This document shows, one piece after another, positions 30,727-42,613 of a stretch of 64,000 nucleotides of DNA. Below the pieces are notes generated by a model. The model was not told the DNA's origin. It did not search any database and worked only from the letters and a program-made list of their open reading frames with translations. The position numbers and the translations under genes were made by a program. The first letter of the stretch is position 1. Each line of letters starts with the position of its first letter. This DNA comes from Sthenelais limicola (taxonomy: Eukaryota > Annelida > Polychaeta > Phyllodocida > Sigalionidae). Location of the stretch: positions 54,494,966-54,558,965 of the forward strand of contig OW804094.1 in assembly GCA_942159475.1 (NCBI GenBank), in the 5' to 3' direction.

Positions 30727-31767
30727 ATGACTCTTGACGATGAGGAAGCAGCCAAGGCGACAGCCAAGGCTGAAGCCGAGCAGCAAGCATGCGAGGCTCT
30801 CGCTCAGATGTTGACGAAACGTCAGGGCCATGCGCAAACTTTTGCGAACGACTCATTTGCTCAACTAGAGCAAGTAGTTGCACACATAGACGATATGCGT
30901 GCCAATGGATTGGTCGTCAATCCGGAAACACAAAGCTTAGTTGAGAAACTAGTAGCTGTGGTGTTAGGATTGCGCCCATGTTACAATGAGGATTATCTTC
31001 GCAAGCTCATAGAGCAGGCAGGCTACAACGTCGAGACAGGCGAGGCAGATGGATCGGATGGTTCCGACATTAAGCCGCCGGAAGCCGTTAAGACAGCCGC
31101 GGAAACTGCAGTCCTGCCGGGGCAGCAAGATGATGCGAAAATCATGATGGACCATCTGACTACCATGCTTTGTTCTTATGACAAGACGGGAAAACCACCA
31201 AGCGAAATCGCTGAAGGTGAGATTCGAGGAACACTCGACCTGCTATGGGTGCTACACGAACAACTTCCATTGAAGCATGTACAGCGGCTATATCGTGGTC
31301 TACACGAATATGCGGCTTGCCCCCAATATCTGATCGACATGTTGGATCGAAGATATCCCACGCTGCTGCTGCAGATGCCATCGCAGGATACGGATAGCAT
31401 GGAACTGCGAGCCCCGCGCTTGCCTAGTACTCCGGCAGGATTCAAGACTGCAGGAAGAAGAGTCGACTTTGTGGATTTGTCTCCTTCGGACAATGGTCTC
31501 AACTACTCGTTGACTAATGTTTCAATTCCATTATTGGACAATGACCTACAGCCCAAACCTGGTCTGTCAGCTGGTCGCGAACCAGATAGCCATATGACGG
31601 TACCTACGAGCACTACTAAGTGTAGACGTTCAATGATGCCTGAGATGGAATCAAGTGTCGTATATAACGAAGACCGCCTTGCGGAAATTCGTTTGTATGG
31701 ATCGACGGGCAAGGGAGAAAATCCTAAACCTAAAAATCTCAAACCTTTTCGTAATGGAGAGGATTGA
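30727..31767 (+). CDS. Gypsy Gag, N-terminal part
   Basis: A 346-codon frame from ATG 30727 (MTLDDEEAAKATAKAEAEQQ). It is helical and charged; residues ~130-215 resemble a structured domain (HLTTMLCSYDKTGKPPSEIA; LRGLHEYAACP-like). Position right after the PBS identifies it as Gag. The frame ends at TGA 31767; the capsid continues in another frame, so a frameshift lies near here. Confidence 0.65.
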   Translation: MTLDDEEAAKATAKAEAEQQACEALAQMLTKRQGHAQTFANDSFAQLEQVVAHIDDMRANGLVVNPETQSLVEKLVAVVLGLRPCYNEDYLRKLIEQAGYNVETGEADGSDGSDIKPPEAVKTAAETAVLPGQQDDAKIMMDHLTTMLCSYDKTGKPPSEIAEGEIRGTLDLLWVLHEQLPLKHVQRLYRGLHEYAACPQYLIDMLDRRYPTLLLQMPSQDTDSMELRAPRLPSTPAGFKTAGRRVDFVDLSPSDNGLNYSLTNVSIPLLDNDLQPKPGLSAGREPDSHMTVPTSTTKCRRSMMPEMESSVVYNEDRLAEIRLYGSTGKGENPKPKNLKPFRNGED

Positions 31768-32745
31768 GTTTCTCGCATCAGCGATAAACTACGCCGAACT
31801 TTGCGGTTAGCCAGAAGTAACGCTTATGCGTGAACTGATTATGGCGACTTCACGACATGTGAACCAGTCAACTTGGGGAAATTCATGATCCCTAACATTA
31901 AGTGACGTAGTTACGAGGCTTCGTGTCATCTTGGACACAAAGACCGAAGAACAACGCCAGGAGGAATACTGCGGACGTATTCAACAGCCTGGCGAATCAC
32001 TTCAACACTATGGTGAGGCTCTGCTTACCTTGTGTAAACATGCGTACGAGGGCCAATACCTCGAACATATGAAGAAGGAGTCAATCCGTATCTTCTGCAC
32101 GGGCTTGGAAGATAAGTTCCTTGGCATGTGGGTGCAAACTAATCGCCCAAAGTCTATGCAAGATTGCGTAGATCTCACAACGGATTTCGTGCGAGCAGGT
32201 GGCCCGGCAGCATATCAGCGTGTCTTGGGTTCCACGCCGGGACAGTCCTCTAAATTTAAAACTAGGGGATATAAGTTCTACGGACAGAGGAAAGACAAAG
32301 AGCGAAAAGCTTCTTACGCGGCTGCGGAAGCAGAGGCACAGTCTGACTCTGACTCGTCGGGGACGAAACTTCGGAGGTGTCTACTGCAACCGAAGTCCCG
32401 GACTCTGATTCGGAATCGGATTTAATAGCCGATTTCGCTGCCTTCCAGGCAATGAGGAAGGACGTGCGAAAGGGAGACGGTAAGAAGTCTGACCAGAGCA
32501 CGAAAAAGTCGTGGGATAAAACCAAGACTTTGTATAAATCTTCCAAGAAGACGGTCACGAAGACTGACTACAGGAAGAAAGACACGAAGTCGACTCGTCC
32601 AGAGCCTGCCTGTTGGCTTTGCGGGAAGACAACCCACTTGCAAGCCAATTGCAATCACCTGAAAAAGTTTCACGCTTTCATCCCGAAAGAAAAGGGTGAG
32701 GAAGACAATTCCCAGGAACAAAACAAACCACCTAAGGGAAATTGA
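31768..32745 (+). pseudogene. Gypsy Gag capsid and zinc-knuckle part
   Basis: Capsid sequence resumes at once in a shifted frame with stops at 31808 (TAG) and 31886 (TGA). It then runs open through the conserved RQEEYCGRIQQPGESLQHYG (Retrotrans_gag-like) to ~32400, where another frameshift leads to an acidic/basic segment and a CCHC knuckle, CWLCGKTTHLQANC (C-x2-C-x4-H-x4-C), at ~32611-32652. The knuckle binds genomic RNA. Confidence 0.75.
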
Positions 32746-33818
32746 GGTGGGTCTCGCAAGGAAGCGGTGACGAGACCCGCAAGTTCGACGGAACTCTTGA
32801 CGGCGGGGAAAGCCCTTCCGTAGCCCGCTTGGGCAAAGGAACTCCATGTGGGTCATACAATCTGGGGAGGTCAGGTAGGCAGGCAGAACAGAACAGAGAG
32901 GAAACTGGGGTGGTGGAGGGTGAGAACCCGACGAAGCCCACAGATACGAAACTTTGGTCGAAGGAGTCGGTTAGTAATATTCGAGCCATCCTGCGCGATC
33001 GTGGAATGTGTTTGGACGGTCGCTATACTGACGCTGGCACGGCGCTGCTCGCGGTTAGCTCTACCGTGGGTGGGGAACGCTGTGTTAAAAATTTGACTAG
33101 TTCTGCGGCCAGCCGTGATCTCCCTATTCCTATCGATGTGGTAGCAATAGTGGATAGATGGTATGTACCTGTCAGGGTGGGTACTAGGCGAGGAGAACTT
33201 TTATACGACACGGGTGCAACTACCTCACTAGTGTCTAAACAGTTCTATGAATCGCTGGCCTGCAAGCCCAACCTGCTCGCTTCGCGGGTTCGGGTAAAAC
33301 CACTTGCGGGTGGTACTCCAGAGACAATGGGGTATGCGGTCTTTGACTTTGAGATCGCAGGGCATTCGTATCCGAATGCTTGTCTTGTAGTCAGTGGTCT
33401 AGGCGGCGGGGAGGAGGCCGTGCTGGGCCAAGACTTCATGTGGCGCTATGATACTAGCATGACGGGGCCTGGCAAGATGCTCCTGGAAGGAGGCAAGAAT
33501 CACGTATTCTGTCAACGGAAAGGTGCGATATCGACCGCATTCCTACGGGAGGATGTGCAGTTGGCCGCGTTCGAGGTGAAGGTCGCGTCTGTGGATGTGT
33601 CCCTACCCGAGAACAACGTTGGCTATATTATGGAGTCAGATGTAGGGTTACAGGTAGACGGTTTCGTGGAGGGTTGCGATACATATGTATCGTCTGCTCA
33701 CTGCCACGAACTTCCTATTATGAACTCAACGGGACTTTCAATAGTCATGCCACGCGGGACGCCCGTGGCATCCACATACGAGGTTGCGACGAACTTCACA
33801 GGTGACTATTCGCATTAG
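32742..33818 (+). CDS. Gypsy aspartic protease region
   Basis: A 358-codon frame overlapping the Gag stop by 4 nt. The retropepsin active site DTGATTSLVS sits near residue 160 (GELLYDTGATTSLVSKQFYE), with the later hydrophobic LGQDFM block near 230. The first ~120 residues are low complexity. After TAG 33818 the pol linker continues in frame to ~33940 and then shifts. It leads to a typical pre-RT motif (HSIDTGDT) that is split by the inserted transposon. Confidence 0.8.
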   Translation: MRWVSQGSGDETRKFDGTLDGGESPSVARLGKGTPCGSYNLGRSGRQAEQNREETGVVEGENPTKPTDTKLWSKESVSNIRAILRDRGMCLDGRYTDAGTALLAVSSTVGGERCVKNLTSSAASRDLPIPIDVVAIVDRWYVPVRVGTRRGELLYDTGATTSLVSKQFYESLACKPNLLASRVRVKPLAGGTPETMGYAVFDFEIAGHSYPNACLVVSGLGGGEEAVLGQDFMWRYDTSMTGPGKMLLEGGKNHVFCQRKGAISTAFLREDVQLAAFEVKVASVDVSLPENNVGYIMESDVGLQVDGFVEGCDTYVSSAHCHELPIMNSTGLSIVMPRGTPVASTYEVATNFTGDYSH

Positions 33819-34063
33819 GCGTGTGCGAGAGCCGAGTCCGTGAACGGGTCCAGCACAGGGGGGAAACGGAAGCTAACCCCTGATAGCTGTTCAATTACTA
33901 GCATCCCTGAACTGGAATCTATCATAGCTAGAGGGCGCTGAAGTAGCAGATACTGAAACCTTGAAAAAGGTGCGCGAGTTGGTATATGCGAAAAAGCAAG
34001 TGTTCAGATTGCAAGGTGAACAATTGGGGTTTACGAACAGGGTTCTACACTCCATCGACACGG

Positions 34064-34070
34064 GTGACAC
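34064..34070. repeat. Target site duplication GTGACAC, left
   Basis: GTGACAC borders the left inverted repeat and recurs at 37600-37606 beside the right one. The Gypsy reading frame is continuous across the two copies when the insertion is ignored. Confidence 0.85.
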
Positions 34071-35716
34071 CTTGGAGTAAAATACATAGAGAAAGTTGTT
34101 GCGACATCTAAGGTACTATGTGCGCCGCCGCCTCCACAGGGGTAACCACAAATATGTTGGCACCTCCCCACAAGGGACCGGTCATCCCCTTCATCCCTAT
34201 ACCCACAACACATATTGACCAGTAGCAATAGCCATGCCTCCAATAAGCCTTTGCATTTTAAATGATTTTTTAAAAAAGAAATTTAATCAAAACTGATACC
34301 ACAACTTTTGGAAATGCTCTCAATCATCCTTAAATACATCATAACCCTAGGAACAGCAATTGGACCCTTTATGAGGAACCTGTGATGCCATGGAGTCTAC
34401 TGCCAATACTGGGCCCACCACAATACAAGGCTATATATAACATCATTTTTTACAATGTTGTCGCAAACTGTCGCTCATACCAATCATACCAAGTGGTTAA
34501 ATGTAATGTGCTCTTTACTATATTGTGAGTTCATGTCTCCCCCATTATTCCAAAGTATTTAAAAATGGGAAATAAAACAAGCCGATTTGGTCATTTTGGG
34601 GCAGTAGGTCCTTTAAGAATAGCCATAGAAACATGGGGAAAGTACCAAAATGAAGCTCTCCTTGTGTCCAGTATGACTGGCACAGGGCGCAAATGCTATA
34701 TTGGATAACTTAAGGACTTAACTGCCCCCTGTCCTCAAGATCTTCAAACTGGAGTATGTATAGAGGTGGTCAAGTCGGCGGCGCAGATGGTGTTCAAAGA
34801 ATACCTATTAGATAAGCCCAGTGGCCCAAGTCTGGGCCAGAATCAGCGGTTCTATACCTTTTTCCGCCAGTGCATTTCCCCTGCACCATTTCGCTCCATG
34901 TGCCTTTCTCCACTAATGTGGAGTCAGAAAGAATGTACCTATTTCCGCCACCCTAAGACTGGTTTGTGCCTGTTCGCTCCACCCCACTCCACTGTGCCGT
35001 GTGGTGTGCACCACTCAATGGAGCCCATCCCTTCAACCCCACTGTCCCCAGTCAGTGCCAGGCGTTGTTTCGCGCAAAGAATTGATCTAAATGTTTTTGC
35101 GTTTATCTCAGAAACTTTTCAAGATTTTTTCAAGAGGGAAACTGTTTTACATAGCTACAAATATTTACTCGGTTCTGTGAGGGTAACATTATTATAGACC
35201 CATTTCTTCTACCCTTTTTCTTGATTTTCGCACGGACACTATATAACATATTGCTACAGCGCTAAACCCCTTTTGCGGAAATAATTGGTCTATATGTTCC
35301 GACTTGTATTTTTTTTTTCGGCGGCGTTCATTTTTCGCCAGAAATATATTTATTTGATATATCAGAGAGAGAGAGGTAAGGGTGCATAATTTCATTTAAT
35401 ATCTCAATAAGTTTATATACATTCACTACCCTAAATTGGCCGAAATAATGTGTAAAATTATGTCCGAATACATATGCTTATTACTCAAAAACTATTTAAG
35501 CCTTTTACAAAATTTGAAATGTATTAAATACCCCAACATGTTTATTCGACTTCCTTAATCTCTTATGATTATTGGGTAATTATTTGTACCTCTATTTGCA
35601 ATCGTTGGTAAAGTAGCCAAATATACTCAATAGGATGAGCTCATTTTCCGGTAACACATCACATATGATTTTATCTTAATATATTTTGAATATATCTATA
35701 CACTATACTATATATA

Positions 35717-36300
35717 CTATATGTTAAGTATATGGTATGTATATATATATGGTATGCGGTTTGTATAAGCCATTAATGTATGTATGTATACATGGTATGT
35801 ATATATGGTATGTATATATGGTATGTATATATGGTATGTATATATATGGTATGTATGGTATGTATATATATGGTATGTATACATGGTATATGGTATGTAT
35901 ATGGTATGTATATTGTATGTATATATGGTATATATGGTATGTATATATGGTATGTATATACGGTATGTATATATGGTATGCATGAATGGTATGTTTATAT
36001 GGTATGTATAAATGGTATGTATAAATGGTATGTATATATATGGTATGTATAAATGGTATATGGTATGTATATATGGCATGTATATATGGTATGTGTATAT
36101 GGTATGTATATATGGTATGTATACATATGGTATGTATGGTATGTATATATGGTATGTATACTACATACAGTGCATGGCATGTATTTTTGTATGGATATGT
36201 ATAGTATGGATTTTGATATGCGTATATAGTAAGGTATGCATTTTGGTATGCATTTCGTATGGTATGTATAAGGGTATGTATATCGCTATGGTATGTGCAT
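35717..36300. repeat. (ATGGTATGTATAT)n minisatellite
   Basis: Dozens of 8-14 bp variants of GGTATGTATATAT. Open on both strands as Tyr/Ile/His/Met repeats, which are compositional and not genes. Confidence 0.9.
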
Positions 36301-36800
36301 GTTGGTCCGTTTTTTATGCATTTTATGCATGTAGAGCCACCGATTCCATTTCGAAGGCACTGTCAGACTAAATAAAGTCACCGAAATGTATTTCTTGGAC
36401 CTTCTCTTCTCTGTTCAGTGTTTGGTCGGCCATTTTACCTAGGCTTTTCGCCTATGTATGTACCTACACATGTATGTATATGTATGGATTATATGTATGT
36501 CACTGTGCCCACACCTACTTATACATGATGAGGTAAAGCGGGATTTGGATGTTTCAGTTCATAAACGTTTGCTAGGCTTTAACACCTTTTGCATTCATAT
36601 GTACTGCTTATTTATGTGTTTGTGGAGGCATACAGCACCCAGGAATACTGTAAATAGTTTAACTTAAGGCGATATGAAAGTAAAACGTGAGGAAATGCTA
36701 TCATAATTTTTAGGGAAGATGACTGTAACGTGATTGTGTGGTACAGAAATCATTCAGTCGCTTTACAGTCATCATTACCTTGGTAATAAATAATTTCTGC

Positions 36801-36827
36801 GGCCGAAAAAAAATATTTTTCGGCCGA
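36801..36827. repeat. Short palindrome CGGCCGAAAAA..TTTTTCGGCCG
   Basis: Two 11 bp perfect inverted arms with a 5-base A/T centre, inside the DNA transposon. Confidence 0.8.
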
Positions 36828-37599
36828 AAACATTTTTTTCCTTGGAGTTGGAGAATAGAGAGCGATAGGGTACGGAGGGAGAGTATGGGAGAGGAGAGAA
36901 CATTATATCATCTTATTTGTCAAAGAACTATAAGTACATCCTATCCTTCCACATCTTCAAAACTAATATTATGTTATTAATATAGCGTTTTCTGGACAAA
37001 GTGAGTTGGCAGAGCACTTCTTTTACTGCATATGCATCTTGTAGATATAATAATCAATGTACAAATGTTTAGATGTACTTGTATTTTGCAATAAAAACAT
37101 CTGGGCACTTTGAGGAGAAAGAAGGTGAGAGATGACGGAGGAGAAGGAGGAGGAGACGGCAATGGTAGCGGCGGAGCTAGCGGCGACGATCTTCGCACAA
37201 AACTTGGTTTTGTAATATCGTTTTATTTTCTTTTTTCCTTTATTGAATAACATCACCATATACATCACCAGAAAGGCAACAATTCAAGCTTTAAGTTGGT
37301 ATAAATTATGTTCATGAACACCATTTATCAAAGGCGTGAGAGATAAAAGAAAAGCTTGTTTTGTTTGCAGCCGCTCAGGGGTAAAATATGGAGCGTACTA
37401 AATGTGGAGCGAATTTGTACAGGGAGAAACATGTGTGTGTGCAAACTGCAAGTGGGGCGAAAAAGGATAAGGGGAAAGGGGAGAATGGGGGAAAAGGTTC
37501 TGGAGTGGCAGGGTTCTGAAGGAAAAGGGTTGGTCACCGAATCAGCAGGAGGTATTTATCACCGATAAGATGCTCTCTCTCTATGTATTTTACTCCAAG

Positions 37600-37606
37600 G
37601 TGACAC
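37600..37606. repeat. Target site duplication GTGACAC, right
   Basis: Second copy of the 7 bp sequence at 34064-34070. Confidence 0.85.
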
Positions 37607-39285
37607 TAAGCCTATAAAGTTACCTTTTCGTTGAGTTCCCTTAGCGAAACAGGAGGCTCTGGACTCCCAGGTCAGTAAGATGCTAGCGTAGGATAAGATC
37701 GAGGAAGGAAATGGCCCGTGGGCCTTCCCCACCGTTCTTGTTCCAAAACCGGATGGTTCAACTAGGGTTTGCGTTGATTTCAGGAGACTGAATAATGTGA
37801 CACAAAAAGACTCGTATCCACTACCGCGAATAGACGACTGTCTAGACGCGCTTGGTGGCAATGCGTGGTTTTGTACCCTAGATCTGGAAAGTGGCTATTG
37901 GCAAATAGCTATGGATCCGGACAGCAAGGAAAAAACGGCTTTCACTACTTCCATGGGTTTATACCAGTTCAAGGTGATGCCGTTCGGTCTTTGCAACGCC
38001 CCGGCCACGTTTCAGAAAATGATGACAGAGGTTCTCCGGGGGCTTAATGGCAAGATCTGTGTCATCTATCTCGACGATGTGATCATTTATGGCGCAACGG
38101 TCCATGAAGCTATTACGAACACGGGGTTAGTGTTTGACAGGTTAATGGCGTATGGCCTTAAGTTGAAACCGAAGAAGTGTCGCCTCTTTCGTAAGGAGGT
38201 ACAGTACCTGGGTCGCATCGTATCTAAGGAGGGGGATACGGGCGGATCCGGAGAAGACGCGGGCGGTAGTAACTTGGCCTATTCCGTTGACAGTGAAGGA
38301 TATCCGCTCTTTTCTGGGTTTCGCTTCATATTACCGTCAGTTCATTCCGAGTTTTAATGATCTCGTACGGCCATTGCAGGAAACTGCAACAGCCGGACAA
38401 AAGGTACTATGGTATAAGCTTACTTGGAATAGTGAGCTCGATGATGCATTCGAGGCTACAAAGAAAGCCTTGCTTTCCACGTCTGTCTTGGCATATCCAC
38501 GAGTGACTGGCCAGTTCATTCTGGATATGGATGCGAGTGGTACGGCCATAGGGGCGGTCCTATCGCAGGTTCAGGATGAGCAAGAGCGAGTGATCGCATA
38601 TGCTAGTAATTCGCTCTCGAAATTGCAGAAGAACTACTGTATCATGTACAGAGAGCTGTTGGCGGTTGTATATTATGTGCGAAAGTTCAAACATTATTTA
38701 TACGGCGCAGACTTCATAGTCCGTACGGACCACTCGTCCCTTACGTGGCTTATGACCTTCAAGGAGCCGGAGAATATGCTGGCTCGTTGGTTGCTGGACT
38801 TGCAGCAATACGGGGTTACCAATAAAGGTGTTATTCAGCACCGCCCGGGCAAGAAGCATGAAAATGCTGATGGTCTCTCTCATAGACCTTACAGTCGTTG
38901 TAAACATACAGATTGCGATGATTGTGGGGCACATGAGGCTGCTATGGCGAGTCTCGTGGGGGAGGGGGTAGGCACGGACGACAATCCCGTATCTGTAAAC
39001 CAGACTATCCGTGAGCAACAGCGCACAGACGATACTACCAATCGTATCATGGGTTTCCTGGAATGCAACCAGGAGCCCACGAATCTGACTAGTGAAAGTG
39101 ATGAATTCAGAACAATCTGGAGTCACAAGACGGATTTGTGTGTGGAAGAAGGGGTACTCCTTCAACTGGACATGTTTTCCCGAGGATCGTGTTGTCGTTT
39201 GACCAACACCTATCTATGTTCAGGCGATATCACGGCCCATTGTGGATTACTTTTCAAAATGGTCAGAAGCATACTGCTTACCTAA
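37607..39285 (+). pseudogene. Gypsy reverse transcriptase and RNase H
   Basis: After the insertion the pol frame resumes with KPIKLPFR, one TAG (about 37635) and another near 37686. RT: RVCVDFRRLNNVTQKDSYPL, WFCTLDLESGYWQIAMD, MPFGLCNAPATFQKMM and catalytic CVIYLDDVIIYG. A frameshift near 38270 leads to the connection (GFASYYRQFIPSFNDLVRPL) and RNase H (FILDMDASGTAIGAVLSQ, EN YRELLAVVYYVRKFKHYL, IVRTDHSSLTWL). Motifs are complete but the frame is broken. Confidence 0.92.
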
Positions 39286-40094
39286 CCATAAGGCGGCGAC
39301 AGTCGCCTGGACAGTATTTCGCAATTGGATCCTACGGTTTGGCGCGCCCAGTGCTATACAAACTGATGGGGGCCCTGAGTTTGATGGAGAATTATTCTGG
39401 GAACTCTGTAACACGAAGAAACAGACAACCCTCCCGTATAGGCCACAGGCCAACGGGCAGGCAGAAAGATTTAATCGTGTTCTCGTAGAACAGCTCTCGT
39501 GTTACGCGGATTATGGCGCGGATGATTGGGATACTTATATCCCGTGCATCGCAGCGGCCTATAATAATACGATTAATGCGAGTTTTCGGAACAGAGGCAT
39601 ATACACCTGCGGATCTAATTCATGGTGTACCGCGAGATGGCTTGGACTTCCCCTCCGGCTCAGGCTTCATTGAGGATCTTCGTAAAAACTTACGGAAGTC
39701 GCACGAATACGTGCATCATACGTTGAAGAAAACGGCCATCGCTCAGAAACGCCATTTTGATATGTCCCCAACTAGCCGGTCATTTGAAGTGGGGGACTGG
39801 ATATATCGATATTACCCACCAAAAGCGGCAAACAAATATGGTGCGAAGTGGGATGGTCCGTTTAAGATAACCCGTGCATTAGGAGGCAACTCCTATGTCG
39901 TAGACACCACGCCTGGTGGTGTCAAGTGGAGTGGAGATCTAATGAAATCTGTTCTCGACCCTGACAAGAGGGGAGAGCTCCGCAAAACGACTGGGTTGGA
40001 ACGAGCTCCTGAGTATAGGAGACTCATGGCTGCTGGTAGAGATGTGGTGTCACTGGAGAAGGGCAGGGTCGTGGCAGGGTCGCTGAGTCGTTAG
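39200..40094 (+). pseudogene. Gypsy integrase with lost N-terminal domain
   Basis: The core is clear: D in MDYFSKWSEAY, D in AIQTDGGPEFDGE, E in RPQANGQAERFNRVL. A frameshift near 39600 passes to a C-terminal part (FEVGDWIYRYYPPKAANKYG, a GPY/F-like ...KWDGPFKITRALGGNSY) ending at TAG 40094. The HHCC zinc domain that should precede the core is missing: RNase H tail sequence runs into the core near 39230, indicating an internal deletion. Confidence 0.88.
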
Positions 40095-41690
40095 AGAAAA
40101 CACTTCTCCGGAAAGTTAATCTCGCGAACAGGCGTGGCCGACCACCGAAGCACAAGAAGGAGTGTACTGGGGAGACCGTGCTCCCTCCAGAGCGACCAAC
40201 TTCTCTACCGAAAAAGCAGGACAAGGGTAGGAAACCCTTGGTTCCTAAGGCAGACAAGCCCGATAAGCTTGTACGACGGGGATCGGAAGTGCCGAATCCC
40301 ACGAGGCCGCCCGATGTCGCGACGCGAGGCATTGGGAAACGCGTCTCCAGGCGTCCGGTTAGGCTTGGGATCGGATAGCTTGGAACGGCAGTTAAAGCCT
40401 CTCTCTAAAATGACGAACATAAAGGTCTGTTAACCCGGTCGTGTCTGTCGAAGACATGGGTTAAGGAAAAAAGTACACAACGAGAATTTTGGTCAATACG
40501 CTAGGAGAGTGGACACCTCTGTAACGACCAACCCTATACGGCAATAGCTGTACAAAGCTGATAGGTTGAAACATGATGTGGACAGTACCGAGATCGGGCT
40601 GAAATCAACCATATTCGCTAACAGTAAGAAACCTGAAGCCAAGTATGTTTCCTTTATCCCTTAAAACTGCCATAGTACATTGGAGCGGCCCGTCTAGGGC
40701 TGTACATTAACATATTTAACACGAAGGTGTTACTAATCGTGGTTAAAGACCACATACTTACATACGTACAACCTTCGTATAGGTCAATTATACGGAAGTT
40801 ATCCGGTTTACGGGTAGAAAACTTCTTGGAGGCTGTGCCCGACAAGGGCGCCACCTTCAGGCGATCTGTTGGTCACATGACCTGAGCATCTGCCTCCGAG
40901 ACAGTCAGTCAAGCAAGAAGTGAGTTGGTGGCCACACGTAAGTGGCTCGCATCAACCGCATTTTTGGCTTTTACTTAGAGCAAGGAGAAATCCAGTTCAC
41001 TGTAAGTAGCAACAAACGTTAACTTTCATTGTTGGACCATCGTGATATTGAATTTGAAACCATGTCATTATGTTACCATTGATGAATTACGATTGTTGAG
41101 TTCTGGCCGCTTCCATATAGCGTGCTAAGACATACTGCCATGTGCATCGTGTGAACAAGAGGAGGCTGGTGTCGATACCGACCATCTCAATGAACCTCTT
41201 TCCGATATGGGATGGGGTCGTTGGGAACTATCCGCGATGTTCACCAAATGTTGCCGTGGAAAAGCGATGAAATAGTATTTGGGAACTTTTGGTTCCCGGG
41301 AAAGGCTGTTTATTCTTTAAATCTGATGGTTTCGATCGTCAGCCCGAAAGCCGCCATGTGCGTAGAGGTGACCTTACTGCACTGCCGGTGGTTTCGGATG
41401 CTGATTTCCCTGTCGCCAGGTGGGGTGTATCTAGTTGAGTTTCGTGTTTTCACACGGGTTCCGGCTAAATATGAAATAAAGATGCCGGGCACGGATGAAT
41501 ACATGAACGCTACCGGATAACGCTTTTCACAAGTAGTGTCAGTCCCTGTCGCGCCGGCGGATCGTACGGCTGCCGTGACACGCGAACTTTCGCGAGTGGT
41601 GTCAACCATGCAACCGGAACGGTGGGACACAGCTCCCGGGAGTTCGCGAGCGATGTCAACACCTTGGGTGTGACTGAGTTGTTTCATTCG
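40095..41690 (+). other. Gypsy region between integrase and accessory block, no clear gene
   Basis: GC-moderate, apparently element-derived. Short basic frames follow the integrase (RPTSLPKKQDKGRKPLVPKA, 40178-40378). A 102-codon frame at 41212-41520 is not recognised. Near 41540-41670 a motif CGCGAACTTTCGCGAG and its variants recur. Confidence 0.45.
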
Positions 41691-41700
41691 GATGGCCGCC

Positions 41701-41708
41701 TATATAAG
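41701..41708 (+). promoter_or_regulatory. Internal TATA box before the accessory ORFs
   Basis: GGATGGCCGCCTATATAAGA in a GC-rich setting is a strong TATA box 260 bp upstream of ATG 41968. It suggests the accessory block has its own promoter, separate from the LTR. No experimental support. Confidence 0.45.
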
Positions 41709-41967
41709 AACCCCGGGACTAAGGGAGAGGTAATTAATTTTGACCAACACTTGTGGTTGGTTGTACTCTCTCTATCTTGGCGGACTACTGGTTAGGCCGT
41801 TCGTGTGAGATATTATTGTGACCCGTGAATTGAGTATTCCACTTTGTATTACAGGGTATAGGTTTGGAGTCCTGGAACGAGTGGAGACGGACGGACGCAC
41901 GAATTGGGGACTGTCTCCGGGACAAGCCCCTTCTACCATCGGGTAGCCCCTCATTGTCACGCTCCTC

Positions 41968-42613
41968 ATGAGCGATGACAGCAAACACTCGGCCGCAGAC
42001 TCCTACGAGGAGACTGCAGCCAATCACCAACGGCGTATTTGTCGTGAGCGCGACCGCCACCTCAAACGTGAGGTGGATGGTCCGTCCAGTCACTCGGATG
42101 ACTGGGATGCGAGCCCGTCGGATGGCCTAAAAGACCCTGATGCGGCTGCCGGCAAGTACCGCCGGCACAAAGCTCTCAATGCCGCGGCGAAGAAGCTCAA
42201 GTGGGGCGATGGGAAGAAGCCGGTTCTATCTCTGCTCCCCGCAAACAAGCGAGAGAAGAAGGAGGCGGTCCGTGACCCATCGGAGGTCGATCCCTTCCCC
42301 AACTATCCGGAGTACCACAAGGCGGTCTCCGTCGAGGATTACAAGGGTTTCTTCGAAACCTGTACCAACCCCCGTACGGTCTTGTGAACGGCTGACCTGG
42401 CGTATTCGTTTGAGGCTGACCGTAAGCTCCAGATGGCTATGCTCCTCTACGAAGAGGGTTCGCGGTGCCCGTTCCTGCTCTGCAGGACGGAAGCACTTGT
42501 CGGAAAGCCGCAGATCTTCGTGTCGTTCCGATATGGAGAAGCGGCCCGAGAAGCGACCGAAACTCGTGCCCGCTCCGATTCCCGAGAGGAATGCCTGGTC
42601 AGATGGGTATAAA
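41968..42613 (+). pseudogene. Gypsy accessory ORF 1
   Basis: From ATG 41968 a charged frame (DRHLKREVDGPSSHSDDWDA; VDPFPNYPEYHKAVSVEDYK) stops at TGA 42387, but the same frame continues at once with a well-formed sequence (ADLAYSFEADRKLQMAMLLY ... VSFRYGEAA) to TAA 42613. A single nonsense change therefore splits one ~215-residue protein. No family recognised; the composition somewhat recalls a Gag-type structural protein. Confidence 0.4.

Larger units (their letters stand above)
34071..37599. mobile_element. 3.5 kb DNA transposon inserted in the Gypsy pol gene
   Basis: It begins CTTGGAGTAAAATACATAGA and ends with the exact reverse complement; the inverted repeat is perfect for 22 bp and weaker for a few more. 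It is flanked by a 7 bp duplication. It lies between the protease and RT coding regions, exactly inside the pre-RT motif. No transposase is recognisable: the longest frame (34766-35197, 143 codons) has no known motif and the centre is a microsatellite. It is therefore probably non-autonomous. A 7 bp duplication does not fix the superfamily; P-like or hAT-like are options. Confidence 0.85.

Noticed and set aside
34766..35197. Transposase of the nested DNA transposon
   Set aside because: No DDE, zinc-finger or other transposase motif is visible in the 143-codon frame.
35717..36180. Tyr/Ile/His/Thr and Met/Tyr/Val repeat ORFs
   Set aside because: Produced by the GGTATGTATATAT minisatellite; no start context or domain.
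42140..42540. N-terminal Arg/Ser-rich part of the 364-codon frame
   Set aside because: It overlaps accessory ORF 1, whose frame looks far more protein-like there; the Arg/Ser richness is a frame-shadow effect.
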